This document shows, piece after piece, positions 25,107 to 34,636 of a stretch of 64,000 nucleotides of DNA (positions are counted from its first letter, which is position 1; each line of letters starts with the position of its first letter). The notes under the pieces were generated by a model that worked only from the letters and a program-made list of their open reading frames with translations, ran no database searches and was not told where the DNA came from. This stretch comes from Luteimonas gilva (GTDB lineage: Bacteria > Pseudomonadota > Gammaproteobacteria > Xanthomonadales > Xanthomonadaceae). A program made the translations under genes and the position numbers. The DNA is taken from the NCBI RefSeq assembly GCF_005239095.1, contig NZ_SZUA01000001.1:1159049-1223048 (forward strand), given 5' to 3'.

Positions 25107-25136
25107 CGCAACGCGCCGCGGTAGCGCGGCGCGTGC
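25107..25136 (-). terminator. Possible terminator after the SRPBCC gene
   Basis: Strong G/C hairpin of the CGCGCCGCG / CGCGGCGCG type between the SRPBCC stop and DUF423, followed on the minus strand by TTGCGTTT. The T run is weak. Confidence 0.35.
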
Positions 25137-25159
25137 GGGAAAAACGTCGGCGGAACGGC

Positions 25160-26308
25160 TTACTTCAAACGCCAGTAGACGTCGAACTGGCCGTTTTCGG
25201 TGAACGAATTGGTCACGCCGCTCTTGTAGCTTTCGAAAGCGCGATCGGTGATTTCGTAGCCTTGGGTCACGGCCCAGGCGCGCATCGCGTTGCGCACCGT
25301 CTCCAGCTCGGCCATGTAGCCGGTGTAGGTGGCGTGGGCGAAACGGCCCGGAGGCGTACGCACGTACTTCACCGGTCCCTGCAGGGCGACCTTCAGCTCG
25401 GGCTGGCCACTGGCGTCGACGACCTCCGGCTGGGCGGGCGCCGCAGCGGCGGCGTCGGCATCGGGCTTGTCCGCATCGGCGGCGGCCGGCGCCGGACCGC
25501 CCTTGCGCACGACCTGGGCGATGTCGAAGTTGTAGGTGGTGCGGCCCAGCTCGTTGGTGATGATCCGCATCGGGCCGACCGGCTGCAGGCCGTTCGCCGC
25601 CATGGTGCGCTTGATCCACTCCATGTTGGCGTTCATGGAACCCTGGATCGCATCGTTGTTGCGCTCGATCGCGCCCGAGTTCACGAACAGGATGTCTTCC
25701 GCCGGCAGTTCGACCACGCCCAAATCGGCCATCTTGCTGCCCGACACGGCGTAGTCGACGTTGGGCACGGTGGCCAGCATATTGGTCAGGCGGCCCAGGC
25801 CGAGCTTCATGTCGTCGCCGATGTAGCGGCTGACGTACAGGCCGAAATAGCGGCCGAGGATGTTCCAGCCGTATTCGACGTCGTAGTACTGGGTGATTTC
25901 GACGTTGCGGTTGTTGCGGCCGGTGGGGTCGAGCTTGAAGGTGTAGCGCTTGTTGTCGCCGCGGTCCGGATTGGTCACCGCGTATTCGACCAGCTTCTTG
26001 GGCACGCTCTTGGTGATGGTCCAGCTGCCTTCGCCGATGCCCTTCTCTTGCGAAACGTAATCCAGGCGCGCGCCGACGCCCGATTCGGGGCCGGACAGCT
26101 TCAGCTGCACGCGCGGATCGCGCAGCGGCAGCGGGTTCCAATCGTCGAAGCGGCGCAGGCTGTTGATCGTGTCGAACACGATCGTCAGCTTGCGGTTGGT
26201 TTCGGCTTTTTCGACCAAATGGCGCGAGGACGGCAGCGCGATGCCGACCACCAGGAACAGTACGGCGACGATCGCCAGCGAAATCAGCAACTCGATAACA
26301 CGGGTCAT
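25160..26308 (-). CDS. Membrane-anchored SRPBCC (polyketide cyclase-like) protein
   Basis: A 382-residue protein with one N-terminal helix (VIELLISLAIVAVLFLVVGI). Then a START/SRPBCC domain with DTINSLRRFDDWNPLPLRDP, YVSQEKGIGEGSWTITKSVP and WNILGRYFGLYVSRYIGDDM, as in transcription-regulator-effector (SRPBCC plus GyrI-like) proteins. A low-complexity Ala/Pro/Asp linker (about residues 270-300) leads to a second domain ending NGQFDVYWRLK. Probably a periplasmic or membrane-associated small-molecule binder. The ligand is unknown. Confidence 0.8.
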   Translation of the reverse strand: MTRVIELLISLAIVAVLFLVVGIALPSSRHLVEKAETNRKLTIVFDTINSLRRFDDWNPLPLRDPRVQLKLSGPESGVGARLDYVSQEKGIGEGSWTITKSVPKKLVEYAVTNPDRGDNKRYTFKLDPTGRNNRNVEITQYYDVEYGWNILGRYFGLYVSRYIGDDMKLGLGRLTNMLATVPNVDYAVSGSKMADLGVVELPAEDILFVNSGAIERNNDAIQGSMNANMEWIKRTMAANGLQPVGPMRIITNELGRTTYNFDIAQVVRKGGPAPAAADADKPDADAAAAAPAQPEVVDASGQPELKVALQGPVKYVRTPPGRFAHATYTGYMAELETVRNAMRAWAVTQGYEITDRAFESYKSGVTNSFTENGQFDVYWRLK

Positions 26309-26426
26309 TCAGGGTTCTCCAGAGCTGGCTGGCGCCAGGCGCGGGTCGGGTCGAGAATTTCGCATCCTAACAAACAGACCCGCGATCCGGCGAGATGCGG
26401 AGCGGTCCGGCGGCATACCTGTGCCG

Positions 26427-26446
26427 CAAGGGGGCCGATTGGCCCC
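26427..26446. repeat. Short G/C hairpin upstream of the SRPBCC gene
   Basis: GGGGGCCGATTGGCCCC stem-loop in the 290-base gap between the response regulator and the SRPBCC gene. It may be a leader hairpin or a distal terminator. The rest of the gap up to 26308 shows no gene. Confidence 0.4.
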
Positions 26447-26490
26447 TGCGCTTTTCGAATTTTTAACTTGTGCGACAGCCGGCTTCGGCT

Positions 26491-26582
26491 TTTCTATAGG
26501 AGCGGCTTCAGCCGCGAGCTCTCCCATCAGATCGCCGCGACATGTGGGAAAGAGCTCGCGGCTGAAGCCGCTCCTATAAAAA
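26491..26582. repeat. Paired GGAGCGGCTTCAGCC palindrome
   Basis: Arms TATAGGAGCGGCTTCAGCC with GCGAGCTCT, at 26494-26523 and inverted at 26551-26580, around a spacer, just downstream of the NarL-type regulator. The outer tetramer here is ATAGG rather than GTAG. Confidence 0.88.
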
Positions 26583-26599
26583 GCCTGGCCAGGGCGCGA

Positions 26600-27241
26600 T
26601 CAGACCAGCTGCAGCTCGAAAGCCTTGAGCACGGCACGGGTGCGGTCGCGGACGCCGAGTTTCGACAAGATGTTCGAAACGTGGTTCTTGATCGTGCCTT
26701 CGGCCACGCCCAACGAATTGGCGATCTCTTTGTTGGAGAAGCCGCTGGCCATCAGCCGCAGGATCTCGGTCTCGCGGTCGGTCAGCGGGTCCGGGCGGTC
26801 CAGGCTGACGAATTCGTTGCGCATGTGCTCCAGCCCCGATAGCAGGCGCTGGGTGACCGCGGGCTGCACCAGCGAGCCGCCTTCGGACACGGTCTGGATC
26901 GCGCCGACCAGTTGCTCGAGCGACACGTCCTTCAGCAGATAGCCCTTGGCGCCGGCCTTGAGCCCCGCCAGCACCAGCTGATCGTCGTCGAACGTGGTCA
27001 GGATGATGGTCGGCGGCAGCGCGTTGAGGCGCGACAGGGCTTGCAGCGCTTCCAGGCCGGACATGGTCGGCATGCGCATGTCCATCAGCACGACGTCGGG
27101 CTTGATTTGCGGAATCATCTCGACCGCCTGCTTGCCGTCGGCGGCTTCGGCCACGACTTCGATGCCGTCGGCCAGCGCCAGCAGTGAACGGATGCCCTGG
27201 CGCACCAGGGTCTGGTCGTCGACCAGGCAGACACGGATCAT
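26600..27241 (-). CDS. NarL/FixJ-type response regulator
   Basis: A 213-residue regulator. The receiver has VDDQ, phospho-Asp in DVVLMDMRMP, Thr in IILTTFDDD and Lys in GYLLKDV. The LuxR-type HTH is LTDRETEILRLMASGFSN, then KEIANSLGVAEGTIKNHVSN. It is the partner of the overlapping kinase gene (ATGA overlap at 27238-27241) and probably activates nearby or envelope genes; targets are unknown. Confidence 0.95.
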   Translation of the reverse strand: MIRVCLVDDQTLVRQGIRSLLALADGIEVVAEAADGKQAVEMIPQIKPDVVLMDMRMPTMSGLEALQALSRLNALPPTIILTTFDDDQLVLAGLKAGAKGYLLKDVSLEQLVGAIQTVSEGGSLVQPAVTQRLLSGLEHMRNEFVSLDRPDPLTDRETEILRLMASGFSNKEIANSLGVAEGTIKNHVSNILSKLGVRDRTRAVLKAFELQLV

Positions 27242-28428
27242 GCGGCAACTCCTTGTTCGGCAATGGTCTGTACGGAATTTGCGGGCAACGACAGACGCAG
27301 TTTGAAGCCCTGGCCCGGGCGCGATTCGACCTGCAGCGTGCCCTGATACTGCTGCAAGCGCTCGCGCATGCCGCGCAGGCCGTTGCCGGGCAGGATGGTC
27401 TCGACGCCGTCGCCGTCGTCGCGCGCCTCGATCGAGATCCGCCCCTGCTCGCGGCGGATGCCGATCCACAGCTTGCCGGCATTGGCGTGGCGCACGGTAT
27501 TGGTGATGATTTCCTGGGTGCAGCGCAACAGCACGTGGGCGCGCTCCGGGTCGTCCATCGTCAGCGGCTCGTCGATCTGCATCTCGATGTCCAGCGCCGG
27601 CACGTTCTCGGCCAGCGGCCGCAGCGCGGCGCCGACGTCGATGGATCCGCCCTCGCGCAACTGGCTGACCGCTTCGCGCACGTCGGTCAGCAGCAAGCGG
27701 GCCAGCGTATGCGCCTGGCGGACGTGTTCCTGGGCCTTGCCTTCGGACAGGTGGCTGGCCACTTCCAGATTCAGGCTGAGCGCGGTCAGGTGATGCCCCA
27801 GCAGGTCGTGCAGCTCGCGCGAAATGCGGGTGCGCTCGTTGACCCGGGCGCTTTCGGCCAACAGGGCCCGGGTCGCGCGCAATTCGGAGTTCAAGCGGCG
27901 CTGGTCGTCGCGGGCCTGCGCCTGCTGGCGCGCGACCAGGCTGGTGACGAAGATGAAGCCGCAGAAGCCGGCGTAGAGCACCGATTGCATCAGCGCCGCG
28001 GCCAGGTCGAAATCCTGGCCCATCACGTACACCGGCGCGATCGCGAACTGGCTCAGGAGCAGCGCCGCGATGCCCAGCGACAGCGGCAGCAGCCACGGCA
28101 GCACGCAGGCCACCACCATCAGCAGGATGCTGCCCAGGCCGCTCAAGCTGTAGTAGCTCACCGCGATCGCCGAGCCCGTGAGCAGCACCAGCAGCAGGTA
28201 GTCCGCCGAACGGATGCGGCGGCCGTCCATCGCGCGGGTAAGCCACCAATACAGCAGGCCGAACAGGCCGTAGGCCAGCCAGCCTTGCCAGGTCATGCCG
28301 GGCGGCTGGCTGAGGTCCGGGCGACCGTCCAGCACGAACGAGGTGTAAGCCAGCGGCACGCCCACCAAAGCCCAGGTGAATAGGCCGGCGTAGCGCAACA
28401 GGCGGGTATGGCTGAGTCGGCCGAACAT
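27238..28428 (-). CDS. Sensor histidine kinase (HisKA_3, DesK/LiaS-like)
   Basis: A 396-residue membrane kinase with about six N-terminal helices (for example LLYWWLTRAM, YLLLVLLTGSAIAVSYYSL, ILLMVVACVLPWLLPLSLG), a dimerisation helix with ERTRISRELHDLLGHHLTAL carrying the phospho-His, and an HATPase domain with QEIITNTVRHANA, DDGDG and GNGLRGMRERLQQY. The sensor domain is buried in the membrane, as in DesK-type thermosensors or cell-envelope sensors. Confidence 0.94.
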   Translation of the reverse strand: MFGRLSHTRLLRYAGLFTWALVGVPLAYTSFVLDGRPDLSQPPGMTWQGWLAYGLFGLLYWWLTRAMDGRRIRSADYLLLVLLTGSAIAVSYYSLSGLGSILLMVVACVLPWLLPLSLGIAALLLSQFAIAPVYVMGQDFDLAAALMQSVLYAGFCGFIFVTSLVARQQAQARDDQRRLNSELRATRALLAESARVNERTRISRELHDLLGHHLTALSLNLEVASHLSEGKAQEHVRQAHTLARLLLTDVREAVSQLREGGSIDVGAALRPLAENVPALDIEMQIDEPLTMDDPERAHVLLRCTQEIITNTVRHANAGKLWIGIRREQGRISIEARDDGDGVETILPGNGLRGMRERLQQYQGTLQVESRPGQGFKLRLSLPANSVQTIAEQGVAA

Positions 28429-28578
28429 GGCGTCATCTTAGGCTCAAGCCATGCCGGCCGTACGCACCGAAAGTCATGTCCGGCGACCGGGGAAAGGCCC
28501 CGGGCCGGGGCGTCCCATGCGATAATCCGCCCAAGGCTGCGTCCGACGGCCGCGAACGAAGAACCAACGGAGTCAGGA

Positions 28579-29175
28579 ATGTCGATTGCTGTCCGCGACG
28601 TGCGCGAGCACGAGCTGGATTCCGTCCTTGCCCTCAACAACGCCGCCGGCCCCGCCATCCTGCCGCTCGATGCGGCCAAGCTGCGGCAGTTCTACGACTC
28701 CGCCGAATATTTCCGCGTCGCCGAACGCGACGGCAACCTGGCCGGTTTCCTGGTCGGCTTCGGCTCCGAAGCGGACCACGACAGCAGCAACTTCGCCTGG
28801 TTCCGCGAACGTTTTCCGAAGTTTTTCTACATCGACCGCATCGTGGTCGCCAGCCGCCGCCGCGGCGGCGGCGTCGGCCGCGCGCTGTACGCCGACGTGC
28901 AGAGCTACGCCGAGCTGCGTTGCCCGCAATTGGCTTGCGAGGTGTTCCTGGACCACGGCGCCGATCCGGCCCTGCTCTTCCACGGCAGCTTCGGCTTCCG
29001 CGAAGTCGGCCAGCACGTCATGCCCGGCGTCGACGTGCGCGCCAGCATGCTGATGAAAGAACTTTGCAGCTACGCTTGGGTGCGCGACACCTACGGCGAC
29101 GCCCTGCCCGACTTGCCCTGGGCCGGCCACGCGCGCCGCGCCGCCCGCACCGAACAACGGCCGACGGGCACCTGA
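28579..29175 (+). CDS. GNAT family N-acetyltransferase
   Basis: A 198-residue acetyltransferase. The acetyl-CoA loop is in YIDRIVVASRRRGGGVGRAL (R-x-x-G-x-G/A variant), with beta-4 strand FLVGFGSEAD before it and CEVFLDHGADPALLFHGSFG, then FREVG, after. The acceptor substrate is unknown. It lies one base before minC and is probably transcribed with minCDE. Confidence 0.9.
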   Translation: MSIAVRDVREHELDSVLALNNAAGPAILPLDAAKLRQFYDSAEYFRVAERDGNLAGFLVGFGSEADHDSSNFAWFRERFPKFFYIDRIVVASRRRGGGVGRALYADVQSYAELRCPQLACEVFLDHGADPALLFHGSFGFREVGQHVMPGVDVRASMLMKELCSYAWVRDTYGDALPDLPWAGHARRAARTEQRPTGT

Positions 29176-29176
29176 C

Positions 29177-29974
29177 ATGGCGGTCGCGCAGATCGACTAC
29201 TCCCAGGCCGGCGAACTGAAGATCGGCCAGGTCGGCATCGCCAACCTGCGCGTGCGCACGCTCGACGTCGCGCAGCTCGCGCAGGAAATGCGCGAACGCG
29301 TGCAGCGCGCGCCCAAACTGTTCGAACGCGCCGCGGTCATCGTCGATTTCGGCGGCCTGGCCCAGACCCCGGACGCGGCCACCGCGCGCGCGCTGATCGA
29401 TGCGCTGCGCGAAGCCGGCGTCATTCCCGTGGCCTTGGCTTACGGCAGCAGCGACAACGAAAAGCTCGCCGTCGAGATCGGATTGCCGCTGTTGGCCAAG
29501 TTCCGCGCCCAGTACGAACCTGCGGGTGGCTCGACTGTTGTGGGAGGGGCTTCAGCCCCGACAGCACGCAGCGAGCCTGTCGTCGGGGCTGAAGCCCCCC
29601 CTCCCACAAAAGCGGCTCCCGCAGCGCCCGTCGCCCACGGCGGCCAGCCGGGCCTCATCCAGACCGCGCCGGTGCGCTCGGGCCAGCAGATCTACGCCGA
29701 CAACCGCGACCTGACCGTCCTGTCCACCGTCGGCGCCGGCGCCGAAGTGCTGGCCGACGGTTCGATCCACATCTACGGCGCCTTGCGCGGGCGCGCGCTC
29801 GCCGGCGCGCAAGGCAACGAGAAGGCGCGCATTTTCTGCCGCGAATTCCACGCCGAACTGGTCGCCGTCGCCGGCCACTACAAGGTGTTGGAAGACATTC
29901 CCAAGGAATTGCGCGGCAAGCCCGCGCAGATCTGGCTCGAGAACGAGCAGCTCAACATCGCCGCGCTCGACTAG
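29177..29974 (+). CDS. minC: Septum site-determining protein MinC with repeat-encoded linker
   Basis: A 265-residue FtsZ inhibitor that, with MinD, blocks septation at the poles. The N-terminal domain is about 1-115 and the C-terminal beta-helix 160-265 ([39 protein letters not shown]-type repeats, [19 protein letters not shown]). Between them about 25 residues (121-145, starting near [11 protein letters not shown] and ending EAPPPTKAA) are encoded by a palindromic repeat that kept the frame. The linker is longer than usual; the folded domains look intact. Confidence 0.95.
   Translation: MAVAQIDYSQAGELKIGQVGIANLRVRTLDVAQLAQEMRERVQRAPKLFERAAVIVDFGGLAQTPDAATARALIDALREAGVIPVALAYGSSDNEKLAVEIGLPLLAKFRAQYEPAGGSTVVGGASAPTARSEPVVGAEAPPPTKAAPAAPVAHGGQPGLIQTAPVRSGQQIYADNRDLTVLSTVGAGAEVLADGSIHIYGALRGRALAGAQGNEKARIFCREFHAELVAVAGHYKVLEDIPKELRGKPAQIWLENEQLNIAALD
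29538..29611. repeat. Palindrome inserted in frame within minC
   Basis: Inverted repeat TTGTGGGAGGGGCTTCAGCC ... GGCTGAAGCCCCCCCTCCCA, same family as 16644-16702. It lies wholly inside the minC interdomain linker and is translated as an Ala/Pro/Gly-rich stretch. Confidence 0.92.
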
Positions 29975-29995
29975 CGCATCAAAGGAGAAATCATT

Positions 29996-30805
29996 TTGGC
30001 CGAAATCATCGTAGTCACATCGGGCAAGGGCGGCGTCGGCAAGACCACGACCAGCGCCAGCCTGGCCTGCGGCCTGGCGCGGCACGGCAAGCGGGTCGCC
30101 GTGATCGACTTCGACGTCGGTTTGCGCAACCTGGACCTGATCATGGGCTGCGAGCGGCGCGTGGTGTACGACTTCGTCAACGTGATCCAAGGCGAGGCGA
30201 CGCTGAAGCAGGCGCTGATCAAGGACAAGCGCTTCGACAACCTGCACGTGCTGGCCGCGTCGCAGACCCGCGACAAGGACGCGCTGACCAAGGAAGGCGT
30301 GCAGAAGGTGCTCGACGATTTGGCGGCCGACGGCTTCGAATACATCGTCTGCGATTCGCCGGCCGGCATCGAAAAGGGCGCGTTCCTGGCGATGTATTTC
30401 GCCGACCAGGCGGTGGTCGTGGTGAATCCCGAAGTGTCCTCGGTGCGCGATTCCGATCGCATCCTCGGCCTGCTGGCGAGCAAGACCCGCCGCGCCGAAG
30501 CCGGCGAGCGCGTCAAGGAACACCTGCTGCTCACCCGCTACAGCCCGGCGCGCGTGGAAGGCGGCGAAATGCTGTCGGTGACCGACGTCGAGGAAGTCCT
30601 GGGACTGAAGACGGTCGGCGTGATCCCCGAATCGCCCGACGTGCTCAACGCCTCCAACAAGGGCGAACCGGTGATCCTCGACATGGAATCGCCGGCCGGC
30701 CAGGCCTACGACGACGCGGTCGCGCGGCTGATGGGCGAAAGCAGACCCATGCGCTTCACCCAGTTCGAGAAGAAGGGCTTCTTCAGCAAGCTCTTCGGAG
30801 GCTGA
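29996..30805 (+). CDS. minD: Septum site-determining ATPase MinD
   Basis: A 269-residue deviant Walker ATPase that recruits MinC and MinE to the membrane. Walker A is [13 protein letters not shown], switch [14 protein letters not shown], Walker [18 protein letters not shown], and a C-terminal amphipathic helix ([16 protein letters not shown]) for membrane binding. The start is TTG at 29996, with AAAGGAG eight bases upstream. It lies 21 bases after minC and 2 before minE. Confidence 0.97.
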   Translation: MAEIIVVTSGKGGVGKTTTSASLACGLARHGKRVAVIDFDVGLRNLDLIMGCERRVVYDFVNVIQGEATLKQALIKDKRFDNLHVLAASQTRDKDALTKEGVQKVLDDLAADGFEYIVCDSPAGIEKGAFLAMYFADQAVVVVNPEVSSVRDSDRILGLLASKTRRAEAGERVKEHLLLTRYSPARVEGGEMLSVTDVEEVLGLKTVGVIPESPDVLNASNKGEPVILDMESPAGQAYDDAVARLMGESRPMRFTQFEKKGFFSKLFGG

Positions 30806-30807
30806 GC

Positions 30808-31071
30808 ATGGGACTCTTCGATTTCCTGAAAGCCAAGAAGAACACCGCCTCCATCGCCAAGGACCGCCTGCGCATCATCATCGCGCAGGAACGCAGCACG
30901 CTCGGCGGCCGCGACTACCTGCCGCTGCTGCGCCAGGAGCTGTTGGAAGTGATCCGCAAATACGTCAGCATCGACGCCGAAGCGGTCAAGGTAGACGTGG
31001 TCAAGGAAGGCGATCACGACATCCTCGACATCTCGGTGGCGCTGCCGGACGAACGCGCTTCGGCTGCTTGA
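30808..31071 (+). CDS. minE: Cell division topological specificity factor MinE
   Basis: An 87-residue protein. The N-terminal [20 protein letters not shown] carries the MinD-interaction and membrane segment, followed by [10 protein letters not shown]; the topological domain includes [17 protein letters not shown] and [19 protein letters not shown]. It drives MinD off the membrane at midcell. The stop overlaps a TTG that opens the downstream repeat-containing frame. Confidence 0.97.
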   Translation: MGLFDFLKAKKNTASIAKDRLRIIIAQERSTLGGRDYLPLLRQELLEVIRKYVSIDAEAVKVDVVKEGDHDILDISVALPDERASAA

Positions 31072-31076
31072 TCTTT

Positions 31077-31160
31077 CTTGTGGGAGCGGCTTCAGCCGCG
31101 AGCTCTTGTCCGCACATCGTCGTCATGGAAAAGCTCGCGGCCGAAGCCGCTCCCACAAAA
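31077..31160. repeat. Paired GGAGCGGCTTCAGCC palindrome after minE
   Basis: Arms at 31077-31104 and 31132-31160 reading TTGTGGGAGCGGCTTCAGCC and GCGAGCT, around a spacer. The whole element is open in the frame of the next gene. Confidence 0.88.
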
Positions 31161-31181
31161 GCCGCACCCGCAACAGATGTC

Positions 31182-31652
31182 ATGCGCCTGCAAGACATCG
31201 CGTTCGCCGATGCCGCCGCCCTGCTCGCCCGCTACGGCCTGAAACTCGAACGCGTCGCCGACGGCGCGCCGATCCCCGGCAGCTATTGGGGCGAACCGGA
31301 AGCTGGCCTGATCGGAGCGACCGTCTACGCCCGCGGCGACACGCCGGTGCATTCGCTGCTGCACGAAGCCGCGCACCTGATCGTGCTGCCGCCCGAACGC
31401 CGCGAGCAGGTGCACACCGACGCCACCGATTCGATCGAAGAAGAAGACGCGGTCTGCGTATTGCAATCGCTGCTCGGCGACGCTTTGCCCGGCGTCGGCG
31501 GCGAACGCGTGCTCGCCGATATGGATGTCTGGGGTTACACCTTCCGCCTCGGCAGCGCCAGCGCTTATGTTCGCCAAGACGCCGAAACCGCCTGGTCCTG
31601 GCTGATCGCGCGCGGCTTGGCTACTGCCGACCGCCGCCTGGCGCCTCGTTGA
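31182..31652 (+). CDS. Hypothetical HExxH-type metalloprotein
   Basis: A 156-residue protein, no signal peptide. A zinc-peptidase-like motif HEAAH lies in PVHSLLHEAAHLIVLPPERR, followed by an acidic segment (DATDSIEEEDAVCVLQSLL) that could give the third ligand, and MDVWGYTFRLGSASAYVRQD. Possibly a small metalloprotease; no family recognised. ATG 31182 is chosen because it follows the repeat. The frame is open back to TTG 31068, overlapping the minE stop. Confidence 0.7.
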   Translation: MRLQDIAFADAAALLARYGLKLERVADGAPIPGSYWGEPEAGLIGATVYARGDTPVHSLLHEAAHLIVLPPERREQVHTDATDSIEEEDAVCVLQSLLGDALPGVGGERVLADMDVWGYTFRLGSASAYVRQDAETAWSWLIARGLATADRRLAPR

Positions 31653-31664
31653 AGCGGCTTTATC

Positions 31665-31788
31665 TTTGTAGAGCGGGGCTTGCCCCGCTGCTTTGGCCGT
31701 TGCTTGTGTAGAGCGGAGCTTGCTCCGCTGCCCCTGGTTGCGAAAACCGATGCGCGAGAGCAGCGGAGCAAGCCTCGCTCCACAAAGC
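31665..31788. repeat. Cluster of GTAGAGCGG(G/A)GCTTGC elements
   Basis: Two direct units (GTAGAGCGGGGCTTGCCCCG, with tail CTGC, at 31668, and GTAGAGCGGAGCTTGCTCCG at about 31708) and one inverted unit at 31760-31788 ending CTCCACAAAG. A related single unit lies at 53043-53072. Confidence 0.88.
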
Positions 31789-31795
31789 CCAACCG

Positions 31796-32284
31796 TCAGC
31801 TATTGCGCTTGCGCGTGCGTGCCGCCTTCTTCGCGGCCGCCGACCGCGCCTTCGCGCCCTTGGTCCGTGCGGCTTTCTTGGCGGCGGCCGAACGGCTGGC
31901 GGCCGGGCGCTTTTTCGCCGCGGCGCGCGCCTGCCGCGACAACGCCGTCTTCGAAGCCGCGCTGCGGCCTTCGCGCTTCAGGGCTTTCTTGGTGGCGGTC
32001 GAGCGTTTCTTCGATGGCGCCTTGCGCTTCTTCGCCGCGGCGCTGTCCTGCGCCGCTTTCTTGCGGGTGGCTTTCTTCGCGCCTTTCTTGGCCGGCACCT
32101 TCACGCCGGCGCGGCGGGCCTTCGACAGGCCGATCGCGATCGCCTGCTTGGCCGAGCGCGCGCCGTGCTTGCCTTCGCGCACATGCTCGATTTCCTCATG
32201 GACGTATTCGCCCGCTTGGGTGCTGGGCGACTTGCCTTCGCGTTTGTCTTTCGCAGCGCGTTTTCGGGTCGTCTTGCTGGGCAT
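31796..32284 (-). CDS. DUF6496 family Lys/Ala-rich, histone-like protein
   Basis: A 162-residue basic protein. Residues 1-62 (KSPSTQAGEYVHEEIEHVRE, then GKHGARSAKQAIAIGLSKAR) are the DUF6496 domain. The remainder is Lys/Ala/Arg-rich, with repeats such as AAAKKAARTKGAKARS, resembling histone H1 tails, so it may bind DNA or RNA. ATG 32284 (MPSKTTRKRA) is preferred over longer in-frame starts. Function unproven. Confidence 0.8.
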   Translation of the reverse strand: MPSKTTRKRAAKDKREGKSPSTQAGEYVHEEIEHVREGKHGARSAKQAIAIGLSKARRAGVKVPAKKGAKKATRKKAAQDSAAAKKRKAPSKKRSTATKKALKREGRSAASKTALSRQARAAAKKRPAASRSAAAKKAARTKGAKARSAAAKKAARTRKRNS

Positions 32285-32459
32285 CGGGGACTCCTCTGCG
32301 GATGGCCATGGCTGCGTCCGCGCCGACCTCCCCCGCCGATCGGCCGATCGGCTTTCGCCGCGGACGAAGACTTCGCCCCGAATATCGCTCGCAACGCGTG
32401 GCGGCACGGTGAAACTTGCGGCCCCGCCCCGCGCGCACTAGCCTGCGCGTTCACGTCAC

Positions 32460-34478
32460 ATGGGGAAAACCGCCGTGAACCATCGCCAAGCCCTGCTCGC
32501 GCTGGCCGTCGCCGCTTGCCTGTTGCCGCTCGCCGCCTGCAAGAAATCGCCGTCGCCCGCGACGGATGCGGGCACGTCGCCCGCGCAAGCCGCACAGGAA
32601 GGCGAGACGGCCGACCAGTTCATCGCCCGGGTCAACGACGAGTACCGCAAGTCGTACCCGGAATTGAGCGCGGCGCAGTGGCTTTCCAACACCTATATCA
32701 ACGACGACAGCCAACTGCTGGCGTCGAAATCCAACGAACGCTGGTTGAGCCAGCTGAATAGCTGGATCGAGCAAGCCAAGCGCTTCGAAGGCCAGAAGAT
32801 GTCGCCCGAGACCGCGCGCGCCATCCAGCTGCTGAAACAGCAGACTTCGATGCCGCCGCCGCGCGATCCGGCCAAGCTGGAAGAGCTGACCAAGATCGCC
32901 ACGAAGCTGGAAGGCATGTACGGCGCCGGCACGTATTGCAAAGGCGAAGGCGGCGAGAAGAACTGCCGCCAGATCGGCGACTTGGAGGAAGTGCTGCGCA
33001 AGAGCCGCGACTACGACGAACAACTCGATGCCTGGCAGGGTTGGCATTCGATCGCTGCGCCGATGCGCAAGGATTACGTGCGTTTCGCCGAGCTGGCCAA
33101 CGAAGGCGCGCGCGACATGGGCTACGCCGACGCCGGCGAGATGTGGCGCTCGGGCTACGACATGGCGCCGGCCGAGATCGCCGCGGAAACCGATCGGCTG
33201 TGGAGCCAGGTCAAACCGTTGTACGAACAGCTGCATTGCTATGCCCGCACCAAGCTCGATGCGAAATACGGCAAGGACAAGGGCGAGGTCGCCGGCGGCC
33301 TGCTGCCCGCGCATCTGATGGGCAATTTGTGGCAGCAGGACTGGGGCAATCTGTGGGATCTGCTGGCGCCCTACGGCGAAGCGCAAGCGGGCAGCCTGGA
33401 CATCACCGGCGCGCTGCAAAATCAGTATCTGGAAGACTATCGCGAGCGGCAGCGCCAGTTCCCGAACGAACCCGAACCGGAAGAGCAAGTCGAGCTCGAA
33501 CACGGCGCGCAACTGGACATCGCCAAGCAGATGACCGAACGCGCCCAGGACTTCTACGTCTCGTTGGGCATGCCCAAGCTGCCGGAAAGCTATTGGCAGA
33601 AGACCCAGTTCATCAAACCGCGCGACCGCGACGTGGTCTGCCACGCCAGCGCCTGGGACATGAACATGGCCGGCGACGTGCGCACCAAGATGTGCACCAA
33701 GCCCAACGAGGAAGATTTCACCACCATCTACCACGAGCTGGGCCACGTCTATTACTACCTGGCCTACAACAAGCTGCCGCCGCTGTTCCAGACCGGCGCC
33801 AACGACGGTTTCCACGAAGCGATCGGCGACACCATCGTGCTGTCGATGACGCCGAAATACCTGAACTCGATCGGCCTGGTCGGCGTCCAGCAGCAGAGCC
33901 AGGAAGCGCTGATCAATTCTCAGATGCGGATGGCGCTGGCGAAGGTGGCCTTCCTCCCGTTCGGGCTGATGATCGACCGCTGGCGCTGGGGCGTGTTCGA
34001 TGGATCGATCAAACCCGACCAGTACAACAAGGCCTGGTGGGACCTGAAGGCCAAATACCAGGGCGTGGCGCCGGCGACTGCGCGCGGCGAAGAGTTCTTC
34101 GATCCGGGCGCCAAGTACCATGTGCCGGGCAACACGCCGTACACGCGTTACTTTTTGTCGCATGTGCTGCAGTTCCAGTTCTACAAGGCGCTGTGCGATG
34201 CGTCGGGCTACAAGGGCCCGCTGTACGAATGCAGCTTCTACGGCAACAAAGCCGCGGGCGAAAAGTTCTGGGCCATGCTCGGCAAGGGCGCCGGCCAGCC
34301 TTGGCAGAAGACCCTGCAAGAGCTTTCCGGCAGCCAGAAGATGGACGCCGCGCCAATGCTCGAATACTTCGCCCCGCTGCAAACGTGGCTGAAGCAGCAG
34401 AACGAAGGCCAGCAATGCGGCTGGCGCGCGCCGTCCACGGTTGCCGCGGAAAACAAGCCTGCGGGTGGGGGAAACTGA
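32460..34478 (+). CDS. M2 family peptidyl-dipeptidase A (bacterial ACE)
   Basis: A 672-residue zinc dipeptidyl-carboxypeptidase, homologous to angiotensin-converting enzyme and to the Xanthomonas enzyme XcACE. Zinc motif HELGH occurs in [20 protein letters not shown] near residue 424, third ligand Glu in [11 protein letters not shown], and C-terminal [18 protein letters not shown]. The N-terminus has lipobox LPLAACK (Cys27), so it is a lipoprotein. It is single, and releases C-terminal dipeptides, probably in the periplasm. Confidence 0.96.
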   Translation: MGKTAVNHRQALLALAVAACLLPLAACKKSPSPATDAGTSPAQAAQEGETADQFIARVNDEYRKSYPELSAAQWLSNTYINDDSQLLASKSNERWLSQLNSWIEQAKRFEGQKMSPETARAIQLLKQQTSMPPPRDPAKLEELTKIATKLEGMYGAGTYCKGEGGEKNCRQIGDLEEVLRKSRDYDEQLDAWQGWHSIAAPMRKDYVRFAELANEGARDMGYADAGEMWRSGYDMAPAEIAAETDRLWSQVKPLYEQLHCYARTKLDAKYGKDKGEVAGGLLPAHLMGNLWQQDWGNLWDLLAPYGEAQAGSLDITGALQNQYLEDYRERQRQFPNEPEPEEQVELEHGAQLDIAKQMTERAQDFYVSLGMPKLPESYWQKTQFIKPRDRDVVCHASAWDMNMAGDVRTKMCTKPNEEDFTTIYHELGHVYYYLAYNKLPPLFQTGANDGFHEAIGDTIVLSMTPKYLNSIGLVGVQQQSQEALINSQMRMALAKVAFLPFGLMIDRWRWGVFDGSIKPDQYNKAWWDLKAKYQGVAPATARGEEFFDPGAKYHVPGNTPYTRYFLSHVLQFQFYKALCDASGYKGPLYECSFYGNKAAGEKFWAMLGKGAGQPWQKTLQELSGSQKMDAAPMLEYFAPLQTWLKQQNEGQQCGWRAPSTVAAENKPAGGGN

Positions 34479-34636
34479 GCCTTCGTTCGTCCTGCGTTTC
34501 CTACGATTCGTCCCGCCGTCCGGGCCCGTTTGGGCGGCAACGTCGCACCGTGACTTCCGGCACGTATAACCGGGTTTTAGGCCTGGCCTACACTCGGTTT
34601 TCGCTGCGCATTCAGTCAACCACGAGAGACGGACGC

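Noticed and set aside
24110-26842. 910-codon plus-strand open frame
   Set aside because: It runs antisense through the glycosylase, DUF423, the SRPBCC gene and the response regulator, all of which have clear motifs on the minus strand.
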